Positions 16,169-24,659 of a stretch of 64,000 nucleotides of DNA are shown here, in pieces; the first letter of the stretch is position 1; each line of letters begins with the position of its first letter. This DNA comes from Nocardioides sp. JS614 (GTDB lineage Bacteria; Actinomycetota; Actinomycetes; Propionibacteriales; Nocardioidaceae), in the NCBI RefSeq assembly GCF_000015265.1, contig NC_008699.1:1488001-1552000 (forward strand), given 5' to 3'. The translations under genes were made by a program, and so were the position numbers. Under the pieces are notes generated by a model. The model saw nothing but the letters and a program-made list of their open reading frames with translations, did no database searches and was not told the DNA's origin.

Positions 16169-17443
16169 TCAGAGCTTGTCGATCTGCTCGGTGGCCTCGT
16201 CCAGCGCCTCCTGGGGCGTGGCCTGGCCGCTGAGCGCCTTCTGCACGGCGACGGTCTCGATCTGCTGGATCTGCTCGAACTTGGGGTGCTGCGGCTGGAA
16301 CTTGGCAGTGTCGAGGGCGTCGACGAACGGCTTGTACTCGGGGCTCTGGAAGTAGTCCGACTGGCTCACGGCGATCAGCTCCGGGAGCATGCCCTCGCCC
16401 TCGTCGAAGGCCTGGCGGTACTTCGTCTGGTACATGAACTCGACGAACTTCCACGCCTCGTCGGGGTGCTCGGTGTTCGCCGACAGACCGAGCGAGTCGG
16501 TCACGGAGACGGTCTGCTGTGGCTTGCCGTCGTTGGTCGGGAACGGCACCGCGGAGTACTCGAGGTCCGGGTTGTCGGCCTCGATCATGGCGTTGAGCCA
16601 CGGACCGGTGGGATACATGGACAGCTGGCCGGCCTTGAAGTTCTCGATGACCTGCTCGCGGGTGAAGCCGGTGGGCTTCGGCTCACTGCCCCCGGCCTTG
16701 ACCAGGTCGGTGAGGTACTGCAGGGCCTCGACGCTCTCCGGGGCACTGAGCATCGACTTGCCGTTCTCGTCGAGGATGTCCCCCCCGTTGTTGTACAAGA
16801 AGTAGTTGAAGAACGTGTCGACCTCGATCCCGCTGGCGGGTACGCCGAGGCCGTAGCGCTCCGGCGGCTGCCCGGTGGTCGTCGCGGCCTCCATCAGGTC
16901 GTCCCAGGTCTGGGGCGCCTGCAGGCCGGCCTCCTCGAACACGTCCGCGCGGTAGAACAGCAGCCGCGCCGAGACGGCGGCCGGAAGGCCGTAGGTCTTC
17001 CCGTCGTACGTGCCGGCCTCGAGCACCTTCTGGTTGAACGTGCTCTTGAAGTCCTCGCTGAGGTGCTCGTCGAGGGGTGCGAGCTGGTCGAGGCCCGCGA
17101 ACTCGGAGATCCAGCGGGTGGCATAGCCGAACACGTCGGGCGCCTGCCCCGAACCCATGGAGACCGCGAGCTTGTCGTGCATCTTGTCCCAGGGGGCGAT
17201 CTCGAGGCTCACCTCGATCTTGCCGTCGTTGGCCTGGTTGAAGTCGTCGACCATCGCCTGCATCAGCGGGGCGGTCTTCGCGCTGTACTCCGGGAACAGG
17301 AAGCGCAGCTTGACCTCGTCACCGGCACTGGCTCCGGAGCCGGCGCCGCATCCTGCGACGGTGGCCACGCTGGCGACCGCCAGCGCAGCCGCCGCGATCA
17401 GGCGCGTCCGCCCCCCACGGCGACCAAACGGGAAACGCATCAT
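16169..17443 (-). CDS. ABC transporter extracellular substrate-binding lipoprotein, family 1
   Basis: A 424-residue exported lipoprotein. The basic N-terminus MMRFPFGRRGGRTR and hydrophobic stretch end in a lipobox with Cys32 (VATVAGCGAGS). The mature part resembles MalE/UgpB-type proteins: FPEYSAKTAPLMQAMVDDFN, MGSGQAPDVFGYATRWISEF and MLSAPESVEALQYLTDLVKA. It would capture the substrate outside the membrane for the two permeases. The 74-bp gap to the upstream dehydrogenase and the 73-bp gap downstream may carry processing or attenuation signals; I see no strong hairpin in either. Confidence 0.9.
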   Translation of the reverse strand: MMRFPFGRRGGRTRLIAAAALAVASVATVAGCGAGSGASAGDEVKLRFLFPEYSAKTAPLMQAMVDDFNQANDGKIEVSLEIAPWDKMHDKLAVSMGSGQAPDVFGYATRWISEFAGLDQLAPLDEHLSEDFKSTFNQKVLEAGTYDGKTYGLPAAVSARLLFYRADVFEEAGLQAPQTWDDLMEAATTTGQPPERYGLGVPASGIEVDTFFNYFLYNNGGDILDENGKSMLSAPESVEALQYLTDLVKAGGSEPKPTGFTREQVIENFKAGQLSMYPTGPWLNAMIEADNPDLEYSAVPFPTNDGKPQQTVSVTDSLGLSANTEHPDEAWKFVEFMYQTKYRQAFDEGEGMLPELIAVSQSDYFQSPEYKPFVDALDTAKFQPQHPKFEQIQQIETVAVQKALSGQATPQEALDEATEQIDKL

Positions 17444-17517
17444 GATGGAACGGTCCTATCTCTTCGGGTTGGGTTGTTCGAGCTACTCCGGGGGCCGGAG
17501 CGACTGGTGGGCCGGCG

Positions 17518-18990
17518 TCACAGGCCTTCGCCGACGGGATCGCGCAGGTTGAGCACGACGAGCTGCGATTCGGTCATCTCCTCGACGGCGTATCGCACGC
17601 CCTCGCGCCCGGTCCCGCTGTGCTTGACCCCGCCGTAGGGCATGGAGTCGACGCGATACGAGGAGGCGTCGTTGACGATCACGCCGCCCACGTCGAGTCG
17701 TCGTGCCACCGCCATCGCCACGTCGAGGCCCTCGGTGAACACGGCCGCCTGGAGGCCGTACTCGGTGCTGTTGGCGATGTCGATGGCCTCCCGCAGCGTT
17801 CGGTACGCGATGAGCACCGCCACCGGCGCGAACGCCTCCTGGCAGGCCAGCGCCGAGTGGGCGGCCGGCCTGGCTACGACGGTCGGGACGAAGAACTGGC
17901 CGTCGCGACTTCCCCCACACACGAGCTTGGCCCCGTCATCGATCGCCTGGGCGACCCACTGCTCCGCCCGTCGCGCGGCATCGAGCGAGATCATCGGACC
18001 GACATCGGTGCCTTCGTCCGACGGATCGCCCACGCTCAACGCGCTGACCTGGTCCGCCAGCAGGGCGGAGAACTCCTCGAAGACGTCCTCGTGAACCAGG
18101 ATGCGCTGAGCGCTGATGCACACCTGGCCGGCGTACGCCGTCGACGACTTCGCGAGCACCTTCGCGGCGAGACCCAGGTCCGCATCGGCGTGCACGATGT
18201 TGGCGGAGTTGTTCCCCAGCTCGAGCAGGGTCTTCCGCAGCCCCACGGTCCGGCGGATGTGGGCGCCCACCGCCGTGCTCCCGGTGAAGCTGTACACCGC
18301 GAAGCGCGGGTCTTCGAGAAGCTGCTGGCCGACGGTCTCACCACGGCCCTGCACGACGGTCACGTGGCCCGGGGGCAGGCCGGCGTCGAGCATCGCTTGG
18401 ACGACCTTGATCGCGGACAGCGGGGTCACCTCGGCGGGCTTGACCACCACGGTGCAGCCGGCGGCGATGGCCGTGGGCACCTTGTGCGAGAGCTGATTGA
18501 CCGGGCCGTTGAACGGCGTGATGGCGCACACGACGCCGGCCGGCCGCCTGATCGTGAATGCCCGGCGGTTCTCGGATCCGGGCGTGCCCTCGACGGGGAC
18601 GACCTCGCCGGCCAGGCGGGTGGCCTCCTGCGCGCACAGCTCGAAGGTCAGCACGGCGCGGGCGACCTCCGCCCGCGCGTCCCGGAGGGGCTTGCCCGCC
18701 TCGGCCACGACCGAGTGGGCGAACTCCTCGGCGCGCTGAGCGATGAGCTGGGAGGTCCGGCGCAGGATGTCGGCCCGCTCGTGGGGGGTGAGCTCGTTCC
18801 TGGCGAACGTCCGCGCGGCCAGGGTCACCGCCGCGTCGACCTCGTCCGGCGTGGACTCGGCGATCCGGGCCAGCAGCTCGCCGCCGTACGGTGCGCGGAC
18901 CTCGAGGAGCTGCGCTCCCCGGCCCGTCTCCCACCCGGCGCCGACGAGGAGTCCCGACACTCGTCCACCGGACGGCATGACAGTTTGCAT
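17518..18990 (-). CDS. Aldehyde dehydrogenase family protein
   Basis: A 490-residue NAD(P)-dependent dehydrogenase. AGVVCAITPFNGPVNQLSHK and CTVVVKPAEVTPLSAIKV form the cofactor site, and FTGSTAVGAHI the Rossmann turn. The catalytic glutamate is in LLELGNNSANIV, unusual in having NN where LELGG is common. The catalytic cysteine is in YAGQVCISAQRILV. It is first of the operon and probably oxidises the aldehyde made by the pathway. I chose the ATG at 18990 because a CATACT -10-like box ends 7 nt upstream, giving a leaderless start. An ATG at 18978 is an alternative. The candidate operator overlaps this promoter and start codon. Confidence 0.88.
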   Translation of the reverse strand: MQTVMPSGGRVSGLLVGAGWETGRGAQLLEVRAPYGGELLARIAESTPDEVDAAVTLAARTFARNELTPHERADILRRTSQLIAQRAEEFAHSVVAEAGKPLRDARAEVARAVLTFELCAQEATRLAGEVVPVEGTPGSENRRAFTIRRPAGVVCAITPFNGPVNQLSHKVPTAIAAGCTVVVKPAEVTPLSAIKVVQAMLDAGLPPGHVTVVQGRGETVGQQLLEDPRFAVYSFTGSTAVGAHIRRTVGLRKTLLELGNNSANIVHADADLGLAAKVLAKSSTAYAGQVCISAQRILVHEDVFEEFSALLADQVSALSVGDPSDEGTDVGPMISLDAARRAEQWVAQAIDDGAKLVCGGSRDGQFFVPTVVARPAAHSALACQEAFAPVAVLIAYRTLREAIDIANSTEYGLQAAVFTEGLDVAMAVARRLDVGGVIVNDASSYRVDSMPYGGVKHSGTGREGVRYAVEEMTESQLVVLNLRDPVGEGL

Positions 18991-19007
18991 GCAGAGGAGT
19001 ATGCAAA
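18984..19007. promoter_or_regulatory. Candidate GntR-family operator over the operon promoter
   Basis: The inverted repeat TTTGCAT (18984-18990) - 10 bp - ATGCAAA (19001-19007) lies between the divergent aldehyde dehydrogenase and GntR genes. It covers the dehydrogenase start codon and its CATACT -10 box (complement of 18998-19003). AT-rich palindromes stand out in this GC-rich DNA. A repressor here would block the catabolic operon. Related GCATGC-containing words also occur at 19087-19095. Confidence 0.55.
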
Positions 19008-19193
19008 TTAGGATGCGAGGGGTCAAGGAAAATCTATGACGTGCGTCTCAGTGTCCGAGACCGAGGGTTCGATGGGATGCAGAAGTGCATGCAGTGCTGG
19101 TGTGAGAGGCGTCCGCGGTCGATCGCGACGGTAGAGTCGCCCGGCATGCCCCATCGAGCCCACTCACCCGGAATGCGGCGAAAGGAGGAACCG

Positions 19194-19859
19194 ATGACTC
19201 CGTTGGAACCGACGAACCATCGTCAGGCCCCGAATCGAGCGGCCGAGGTCTATGAACAGCTGCGTCAGGCCATCGTGGATGGCTCGATCCGTCCGAACGA
19301 GCGCCTCATCGAGGCCGATCTGGCCGAGCGCCTCCAGGTCAGCCGAACGCCCGTGCGCGAGACCATGCTGCGGCTCGCCGGCGACGGCCTGATCGTCAAT
19401 CATCGCCGGGGCTGGGTCGTGCGGGAGCACTCGCCCGATGAGATCCGCGAGGTCTACGAGGTGCGTGCCGCGCTGGAGGGGTTCGCCGCGAGGCTGGCCG
19501 CCGAGCGCGCCACGGACGACGAGCTCGAGCAGATCGCGGCGAACCACCGCGACTACACCGACACCGTCCGGGGATCTGCCCGCGGCCAGCTGGTCGAGCA
19601 CAACGACGCGTTCCACGATGCGGTGATCAACGCTGCGCGTAACGCCCTCCTCGCGCAGCGGATACGGGACAACAGCCAGTACTACTTCATCCACCGCATC
19701 GCGGGCTTCCTCTCCGACGAGGAAGTCCGGTCCTCGATCGCGGGGCACGAGAACCTGGTGCAGGCGCTGCATGCCCGGGACGCCGATCGTGCCGAGCGGG
19801 TCGCCCGGGAGAACGTGACCGAGGGCCTGCGCAAGGTGCTCGACCGGCTGCCTCGCTGA
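19194..19859 (+). CDS. GntR-family transcriptional regulator (FadR/FCD subfamily)
   Basis: A 221-residue regulator. The N-terminal winged helix contains AAEVYEQLRQAIVDGSIRPN and LAERLQVSRTPVRETMLRL, the GntR signature. The C-terminal all-helical FCD domain (IREVYEVRAALEGFAARLAA, LVEHNDAFHDAVI, HENLVQALHARDADRAERVA) would bind a metal and a carboxylate ligand. The start at 19194 is fixed by an excellent AAAGGAGGA ribosome-binding site 6 nt upstream, although the frame is open to 19041. It is divergent from the catabolic operon and probably represses it until the substrate or an acidic intermediate binds. Confidence 0.9.
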   Translation: MTPLEPTNHRQAPNRAAEVYEQLRQAIVDGSIRPNERLIEADLAERLQVSRTPVRETMLRLAGDGLIVNHRRGWVVREHSPDEIREVYEVRAALEGFAARLAAERATDDELEQIAANHRDYTDTVRGSARGQLVEHNDAFHDAVINAARNALLAQRIRDNSQYYFIHRIAGFLSDEEVRSSIAGHENLVQALHARDADRAERVARENVTEGLRKVLDRLPR

Positions 19860-19870
19860 CCGCGCCGCGG

Positions 19871-20323
19871 TCACTCGTCGCGGTCGTACCTCGGGTCGAC
19901 CTGCTCCGCGTCGATCCCGAGCAGCTCGGCGACCTGCTCGACCACCACGGTGAGGACCATCGCCTCGAGCTCGGCGCGAGTCTCGCAGCGATGCTCGATC
20001 GGTCGACGGAACAGCACCAGGCGGGTGGGGGTGGCGCCGGACCCGCGGACGAGCGAGGACAGGGGGACGGTCCCGGACGACCAGTCGTCGGGGATCTGGG
20101 GGGTGTCCTCGACGGCGTACTCGACCAGGCCGAGCCGGTCCTGCCAACGGGCGTCGATGTCGGTCACGATGTCGAGGGCGAGGTCGTCGAAGCGCTCCCG
20201 GGCCGTGGGCAGCTCGGGCCGTCCGGGGATGGCCGGGAGCACGGCGGGGCCGCGCATGCCACGTCCCCGCCGGTCGCGCAGGCGGCGTCTCGGGGGGCCG
20301 TTCTCGGGCCGGAGATCCTCCAC
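19871..20323 (-). CDS. Metallopeptidase-family (zincin-like) protein lacking the HExxH site
   Basis: A 150-residue protein matching the short metallopeptidase family (DUF1025-like) found beside DUF3499 and manB in actinobacteria. The N-terminus is very basic (PPRRRLRDRRGRG), followed by RERFDDLALDIVTDIDARW. Where the family has H-E-x-x-H, my alignment of TVVVEQVAELLGIDAEQVDP places E129-Q130-V131-A132-E133, so all zinc and catalytic residues appear replaced. It may be a binding or regulatory protein rather than a protease. The GTG start is preceded by TAGGCT with a 6-nt gap, pointing to a leaderless transcript divergent from the DUF3499 gene. Confidence 0.7.
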   Translation of the reverse strand: MEDLRPENGPPRRRLRDRRGRGMRGPAVLPAIPGRPELPTARERFDDLALDIVTDIDARWQDRLGLVEYAVEDTPQIPDDWSSGTVPLSSLVRGSGATPTRLVLFRRPIEHRCETRAELEAMVLTVVVEQVAELLGIDAEQVDPRYDRDE

Positions 20324-20329
20324 GCCGCG

Positions 20330-20365
20330 AGCCTAATCCGGAGGAGCGCGGGCGGCGGGTAGCGT
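20330..20365. promoter_or_regulatory. Divergent leaderless promoters for the zincin-like and DUF3499 genes
   Basis: On the minus strand TAGGCT (complement of 20330-20335) ends 6 nt before the GTG at 20323. On the plus strand TAGCGT (20360-20365) ends 7 nt before the GTG at 20373. Neither gene has a Shine-Dalgarno sequence. Confidence 0.5.
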
Positions 20366-20372
20366 CAGGGCC

Positions 20373-20732
20373 GTGAGTCCTGCCCGCCGCTGTTCGCGAA
20401 CCGCCTGCGGCCGCCCCGCGGTGTGCACCCTGACCTACGTCTACGCGGACCAGACTGCCGTGCTCGGACCGCTGGCGACCTACGCCGAGCCGCACGCCTA
20501 CGACCTGTGCGAGGCGCACAGCGAGCGACTCTCCGCCCCGCGTGGCTGGGAGGTGCTGCGGCTGGCGCCGGACCCGGCGGACCAGGGCCCGTCCAGCGAC
20601 GACCTCCTGGCCCTCGCAGACGCGGTCCGCGAGGCCGCCCGCCCGGTGCCGCCGGCACGGGTGGCCCCGGCCGCCGAGACCGGCCGCGAGACCGCCCGGC
20701 GTGGACACCTGCGGGTGCTGAGCAGCGACTGA
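20373..20732 (+). CDS. DUF3499 domain-containing protein
   Basis: A 119-residue protein with an N-terminal cysteine pattern (RRCSRTACGRPAVCTLTYVY, then YDLCEAHSERLSAPRGWEVL) that could form a small metal-binding module: C7, C12, C18 and the CxxH of the second segment. This is the DUF3499 signature, an actinobacterial family of unknown function consistently located upstream of manB. The C-terminus is low-complexity and rich in Pro and Ala. The short gap to manB contains a separate promoter for manB, so the two may be expressed independently. Confidence 0.85.
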   Translation: MSPARRCSRTACGRPAVCTLTYVYADQTAVLGPLATYAEPHAYDLCEAHSERLSAPRGWEVLRLAPDPADQGPSSDDLLALADAVREAARPVPPARVAPAAETGRETARRGHLRVLSSD

Positions 20733-20742
20733 CGCTCGCCGA

Positions 20743-20748
20743 TAGGCT
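20743..20748 (+). promoter_or_regulatory. -10 box of leaderless manB transcript
   Basis: TAGGCT ends 7 nt before the manB ATG at 20756, with no ribosome-binding site in between. Confidence 0.5.
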
Positions 20749-20755
20749 GCCAGTC

Positions 20756-22165
20756 ATGGCGGACTCCACCCTCGACCCGGCGAACGTCCGCTCGGTGTTC
20801 AAAGCCTACGACGTGCGCGGCCTCGTCCCGGACCAGGTCGACGACGTGCTCGCCCGGGCGACCGGCCGCGCGTTCGTCCGGGTGGTGGGCGCGAGCACGG
20901 TGGTCGTCGGACACGACATGCGCCCGAGCTCTCCCGGGATGGCTGGCGCGTTCGCCGAGGGCGCGAGTGCCGCGGGCGCCGACGTGGTGATGATCGGGCT
21001 CGCCTCCACCGACCAGCTCTACTTCGCCTCCGGTCACCTCGGCCATCCCGGCGCGATGTTCACCGCCAGTCACAACCCTTCGCAGTACAACGGCATCAAG
21101 ATGTGCCGCAAGCTGGCTCAGCCGGTCGGGATGGAGACCGGCCTCGCCGAGATCCGCGACCTCGTCCTGAGCGAACCGACCGGCTCGGGACGACCTTCGG
21201 CCGGCTCGACGGTCGGGGACATCTCCGAGCACGACGTGCTCGAGGCGTACGCCGCCCACCTGCTCGCCCTCGCACCGGTGTCCGGCCGACGGCTCAAGGT
21301 GGTGGTCGATGCGGGCAACGGGATGGCCGGCCACACGGCACCGGCGGTGTTCGCTCGCCTGGGCGCCGCCGTCGAGCTGGTGCCGATGTACTTCGAGCTC
21401 GACGGCACCTTCCCGAACCACGAGGCGAACCCGATCGACCCCGCCAACCTGGTCGACCTCGAACGCCGGGTCCGCGCCGAGCACGCCGACCTCGGGCTGG
21501 CCTTCGACGGTGATGCCGACCGCTGCTTCGTCGTCGACGAGCGGGGCCGGGCCGTGTCGCCCTCGACGCTCACCGCGCTGATCGCGGCTCGCGAGCTCGC
21601 CAAGGAGCCGGGCGCCACGGTGATCCACAACCTGATCACCAGCCGCGCCGTCCCCGAGATCGTCCGTGAGCTCGGCGGCACCCCGGTCCGCACCCGGGTC
21701 GGGCACTCGTTCATCAAGGCGACGATGGCCGAGACCGGTGCGATCTTCGGCGGCGAGCACAGCGGGCACTTCTACTTCCGCGACTTCTGGCGCGCGGACT
21801 CCGGCATGCTCGCCGCCCTGCACACGATGGCAGCGCTGGCCGAGACGAAGCAGCCGCTCTCGAGGCTCCTGGCGCAGTACGAGCGGTACGTCGTCAGCGG
21901 CGAGATCAACAGCGAGGCCGCCGAGCCGGCCACGGTGCTGGCGGACATCGAGGCGGCGTACGCCGGCTCGGACGGTGTCGGCATCGACCACCTCGACGGA
22001 CTGACGGTCAGCCACGCCGACTGGTCGTTCAACGTCCGGCCGTCCAACACCGAGCCCCTGCTCCGGCTGAACGCCGAGGGCCGAGACGATGCCACCATGG
22101 CCGAGGTGCGCGACCGCGTGCTCGAGCAGATCCGGGCTGACCACCCGAGCCCCGAGGAGGAGTGA
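20756..22165 (+). CDS. manB: Phosphomannomutase/phosphoglucomutase
   Basis: A 469-residue alpha-D-phosphohexomutase converting mannose-6-P to mannose-1-P (and possibly glucose-6-P to glucose-1-P), which supplies ManC at 633-1712. The phosphoserine loop is FTASHNPSQYNGIKM, the metal loop LAFDGDADRCFVVD, the sugar-specificity loop GGEHSGHFYFRDF and the phosphate-binding loop NVRPSNTEPLLRLN. All four domains are present and the length is normal. It begins at a leaderless ATG and leads a compact run with Trm112 and the SIS protein, as in mycobacteria. Confidence 0.95.
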   Translation: MADSTLDPANVRSVFKAYDVRGLVPDQVDDVLARATGRAFVRVVGASTVVVGHDMRPSSPGMAGAFAEGASAAGADVVMIGLASTDQLYFASGHLGHPGAMFTASHNPSQYNGIKMCRKLAQPVGMETGLAEIRDLVLSEPTGSGRPSAGSTVGDISEHDVLEAYAAHLLALAPVSGRRLKVVVDAGNGMAGHTAPAVFARLGAAVELVPMYFELDGTFPNHEANPIDPANLVDLERRVRAEHADLGLAFDGDADRCFVVDERGRAVSPSTLTALIAARELAKEPGATVIHNLITSRAVPEIVRELGGTPVRTRVGHSFIKATMAETGAIFGGEHSGHFYFRDFWRADSGMLAALHTMAALAETKQPLSRLLAQYERYVVSGEINSEAAEPATVLADIEAAYAGSDGVGIDHLDGLTVSHADWSFNVRPSNTEPLLRLNAEGRDDATMAEVRDRVLEQIRADHPSPEEE

Positions 22166-22166
22166 C

Positions 22167-22337
22167 GTGAACGCCGTGAACATCGATCCCGAGCTGCTGG
22201 AGATCATCGTCTGCCCGGCCTGCCGGTCCGAGCTGGACCTGGTCGAGGCGGAGCTGGTGTGCCGCGGCTGCGGGCTGGCCTACCCGATCCGAGACGACAT
22301 CCCGGTCCTGCTGGTCGACGAGGCCCGCAAGCCCTGA
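22167..22337 (+). CDS. Trm112-family zinc-ribbon protein
   Basis: A 56-residue protein with four cysteines (C16-x2-C19 and C32-x2-C35) in IVCPACRSELDLVEAE and LVCRGCGLAYPIRDDIPVLL, a Trm112/YcaR-like zinc ribbon. Eukaryotic Trm112 activates methyltransferases. The bacterial role is unclear. It starts 1 bp after the manB stop, with GAGGAGGAG upstream of the GTG. Confidence 0.85.
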   Translation: MNAVNIDPELLEIIVCPACRSELDLVEAELVCRGCGLAYPIRDDIPVLLVDEARKP

Positions 22338-22349
22338 CGGGCCCCCGCG

Positions 22350-23378
22350 ATGGTCAGCTGGTTCGACGAGTCCCGTCTCGACGACGTCGCCACCTTGGAG
22401 TCCGACGCCGAGCTGCGCACGCTTGCCGAGTCCGGCGCCCGGGTCCGTCGAGCAGCAGGTGACGTCGCGGCGGCGACCGCGGAGGCGGTCGCCCGGGCCG
22501 AGGACCTGGCCCGGCCGCGCGCCGTCATCGCCGCCGGCCCGGACTCCAGGCTGCTCCGGGCGGTCCTCGAGCCCTGGTGCCCGGTGCCGTTCGTGGCCTG
22601 GCCGGGCCCGGCGCTGCCGGGCTGGGCCGGCAGCCTGGACCTCGTGGTCGTGCTGGCACCCGACGGGTCCGGCACCGGCACGGCGTCCGCGGTCGCCGAG
22701 GCGGTTCGCCGCGGCTGCCAGGTCGTCGTGGCGACGCCTGCGGGCTCCCGGGTCGCGGAGCACGCCGCCGGCCGGTGGAGCACGATCCTGCCGACCGAGA
22801 CTCGCGACCAGCTCGCGACGGCGGTCGTGGTGCTGGAGTACCTCGAGCGGGTGTCGCTGGGTCCGCGAGCCGACGCCGAGCAGGTGGCCACCGCGCTCGA
22901 CCAGGTCGCGATCGAGTGCTCGCCGCACCGCGACCTCGCGGTCAACCCCGCCAAGATGCTCGCCATCGCCCTCGCCGACACCAATCCCCTCGTGTGGGGT
23001 GGCTCGGTGCTGGCCGCCCGGGCGGCGCGTCGCGTGTCGGAGTCGATCCGCCGCGCGAGCGGGCGCACCGCCCTGGCAGGGGACGCGGAGCACCTGCTCC
23101 CCGTGCTCGAGGCGGCCCGACCGCGCGACGTGTTCGACGACCCCTTCGCGGACGGGCCCGGCGACCTGCGCCCGATGCTGCTGGTGCTCGACGACGGCGC
23201 CGAGGAGCCGGTGGTGCGGGAGCACCGGGGCCGGCTGCAGGCGGCGGCCGCGGCCCGCGGCATCCGCGTGGAGAGGGTCACCACCGAGGCGCCGACCGAG
23301 GTGGCCCGCTACGCATCGCTGCTCCTGAGCGGCCGGTACGCCGCCGAGTACCTCCGGATCGGCCTGGTCGAGGACTGA
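22350..23378 (+). CDS. SIS-domain protein, phosphoglucose/phosphomannose isomerase-like
   Basis: A 342-residue cytosolic protein with two SIS-like halves. Segments such as RAVIAAGPDSRLLRAVLEPW, LDLVVVLAPDGSGTGTAS and VVATPAGSRVAEHAAGRWST form the N-terminal phosphosugar-binding fold. LNPAK-like NPAKMLAIALADTNPLVWGG and the C-terminal AEYLRIGLVED match the actinobacterial proteins next to manB (Rv3256c-like, from memory). Mannose-6-P/fructose-6-P isomerisation would fit, but key catalytic residues were not verified. It follows Trm112 by 12 bp, suggesting one transcription unit. Confidence 0.72.
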   Translation: MVSWFDESRLDDVATLESDAELRTLAESGARVRRAAGDVAAATAEAVARAEDLARPRAVIAAGPDSRLLRAVLEPWCPVPFVAWPGPALPGWAGSLDLVVVLAPDGSGTGTASAVAEAVRRGCQVVVATPAGSRVAEHAAGRWSTILPTETRDQLATAVVVLEYLERVSLGPRADAEQVATALDQVAIECSPHRDLAVNPAKMLAIALADTNPLVWGGSVLAARAARRVSESIRRASGRTALAGDAEHLLPVLEAARPRDVFDDPFADGPGDLRPMLLVLDDGAEEPVVREHRGRLQAAAAARGIRVERVTTEAPTEVARYASLLLSGRYAAEYLRIGLVED

Positions 23379-23407
23379 GTCCGGCCCCGAGCGGGTATCT
23401 CACCAAG

Positions 23408-24571
23408 GTGCCGACCCAGAACACGCCGACCGCTCGACCGACGGCCCCGCCGCCCGTCCCGGCCGCCCGCGACCCCTGGTTCGACAACGCCAAGATGGCG
23501 CTGGTCACCCTCGTGGTCGTCGGGCACGCGTGGACCCTGCTACCCGACAACGCCGTCACGGAGCACCTCTACGACTTCCTCTACGCCTGGCACGTGCCGG
23601 CGTTCGTGCTGGTCACCGGCTACCTCTCCCAGCGCTTCTCCTACACCCGGACCCGGATGTGGCAGCTGGTCCGCACGGTCGCGGTGCCGTACCTCGTCTT
23701 CGAGTGCGCGCTGGCGCTGTTCCGGGTCTACGTGGGTGGCGAGGAGCTGGCCGACCTGTTCCGCGACCCGCACTGGCCGATGTGGTACCTCGCCGCGCTG
23801 TTCCTGTGGCGGCTGATGACCCCGCTGTTCCGGCCGCTCCCGCACGGCCTGGTGGTGGCGGTCGCGGTCAGCCTGATCGCCGGGATGTACGCCGGCGACA
23901 CCCTCGACATCGCCCGGGTGCTCGGCCTGCTGCCGTTCTTCGTGCTGGGTCTCAAGGCGACGCCCGACCGGCTCGAGCTGTTGCGGCACACCCGGGTGCA
24001 GGTGGCCGGCGTCGCCGTGTTCGTCGCCCTCTGGATCCTGACGACCTGGACGGACGTCTGGGCGAGCACGGAGTGGCTGTACTACCGCTCCCGCTACGAC
24101 GAGATGGGCTACGCCGACGACCTCGACGCGCTGCTCACCCGCGGGCTGGTGCTCGCGATCGGGACGCTGGGTGCGCTCGCGTTCCTGGCGCTCGTTCCCC
24201 GGGTGACCGGCTGGTTCACCCGGATGGGTGCCTGGACCCTCGTCGTCTACCTCTTCCACGGGTTCTTCGTGAAGGGCGCCGAGTACGCCGGTTACAGCTC
24301 CTGGACCGACGCGCACGCGGTGGTGTCGTTCGGCGCGACCACGGCCGCCGCCGTCGTGCTCGCGTTGGGGCTCGCTTGGCGCCCGATCGCCGCGCGCCTC
24401 AACGACGTGGTGGACCCGCTCGACTACGCCGAGCGGCACGTACGTCGTGCCGTCGACCTGGCCATCGTCCGGGACCAGGTCCAGCCCGAGATCGAGGCGG
24501 AGATCGAGGCCGAGATCGAGGCCGAGTCCGAGTCCAGGTCGGAGACTCGTGTGGAGGCCGGGCGGCGCTGA
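23408..24571 (+). CDS. Membrane acyltransferase-3-like protein with acidic C-terminal repeats
   Basis: A 387-residue integral-membrane protein with about ten helices. The first block, DPWFDNAKMALVTLVVVGHA, holds the conserved histidine of acyltransferase-3 proteins. FLYAWHVPAFVLVTGYLSQR and PMWYLAALFLWRLMTPLF are also typical. It probably O-acylates a surface glycan or lipid. The C-terminus is odd: three 12-bp repeats (24488-24523) encode EIEAEIEAEIEA, followed by ESES, giving a charged cytosolic tail. The GTG start lies 6 nt after TATCTC and has no ribosome-binding site. It sits between the mannose genes and hemY, and its substrate is unknown. Confidence 0.83.
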   Translation: MPTQNTPTARPTAPPPVPAARDPWFDNAKMALVTLVVVGHAWTLLPDNAVTEHLYDFLYAWHVPAFVLVTGYLSQRFSYTRTRMWQLVRTVAVPYLVFECALALFRVYVGGEELADLFRDPHWPMWYLAALFLWRLMTPLFRPLPHGLVVAVAVSLIAGMYAGDTLDIARVLGLLPFFVLGLKATPDRLELLRHTRVQVAGVAVFVALWILTTWTDVWASTEWLYYRSRYDEMGYADDLDALLTRGLVLAIGTLGALAFLALVPRVTGWFTRMGAWTLVVYLFHGFFVKGAEYAGYSSWTDAHAVVSFGATTAAAVVLALGLAWRPIAARLNDVVDPLDYAERHVRRAVDLAIVRDQVQPEIEAEIEAEIEAESESRSETRVEAGRR

Positions 24572-24659
24572 GCCTCGCGGGTGGGGCGTGACGAGGGCCA
24601 CGCGGATCAAGGACCTTCGGTCCAGGTGCCCCGGCCCCTCGCGCGGCGAGGATGGCAGC

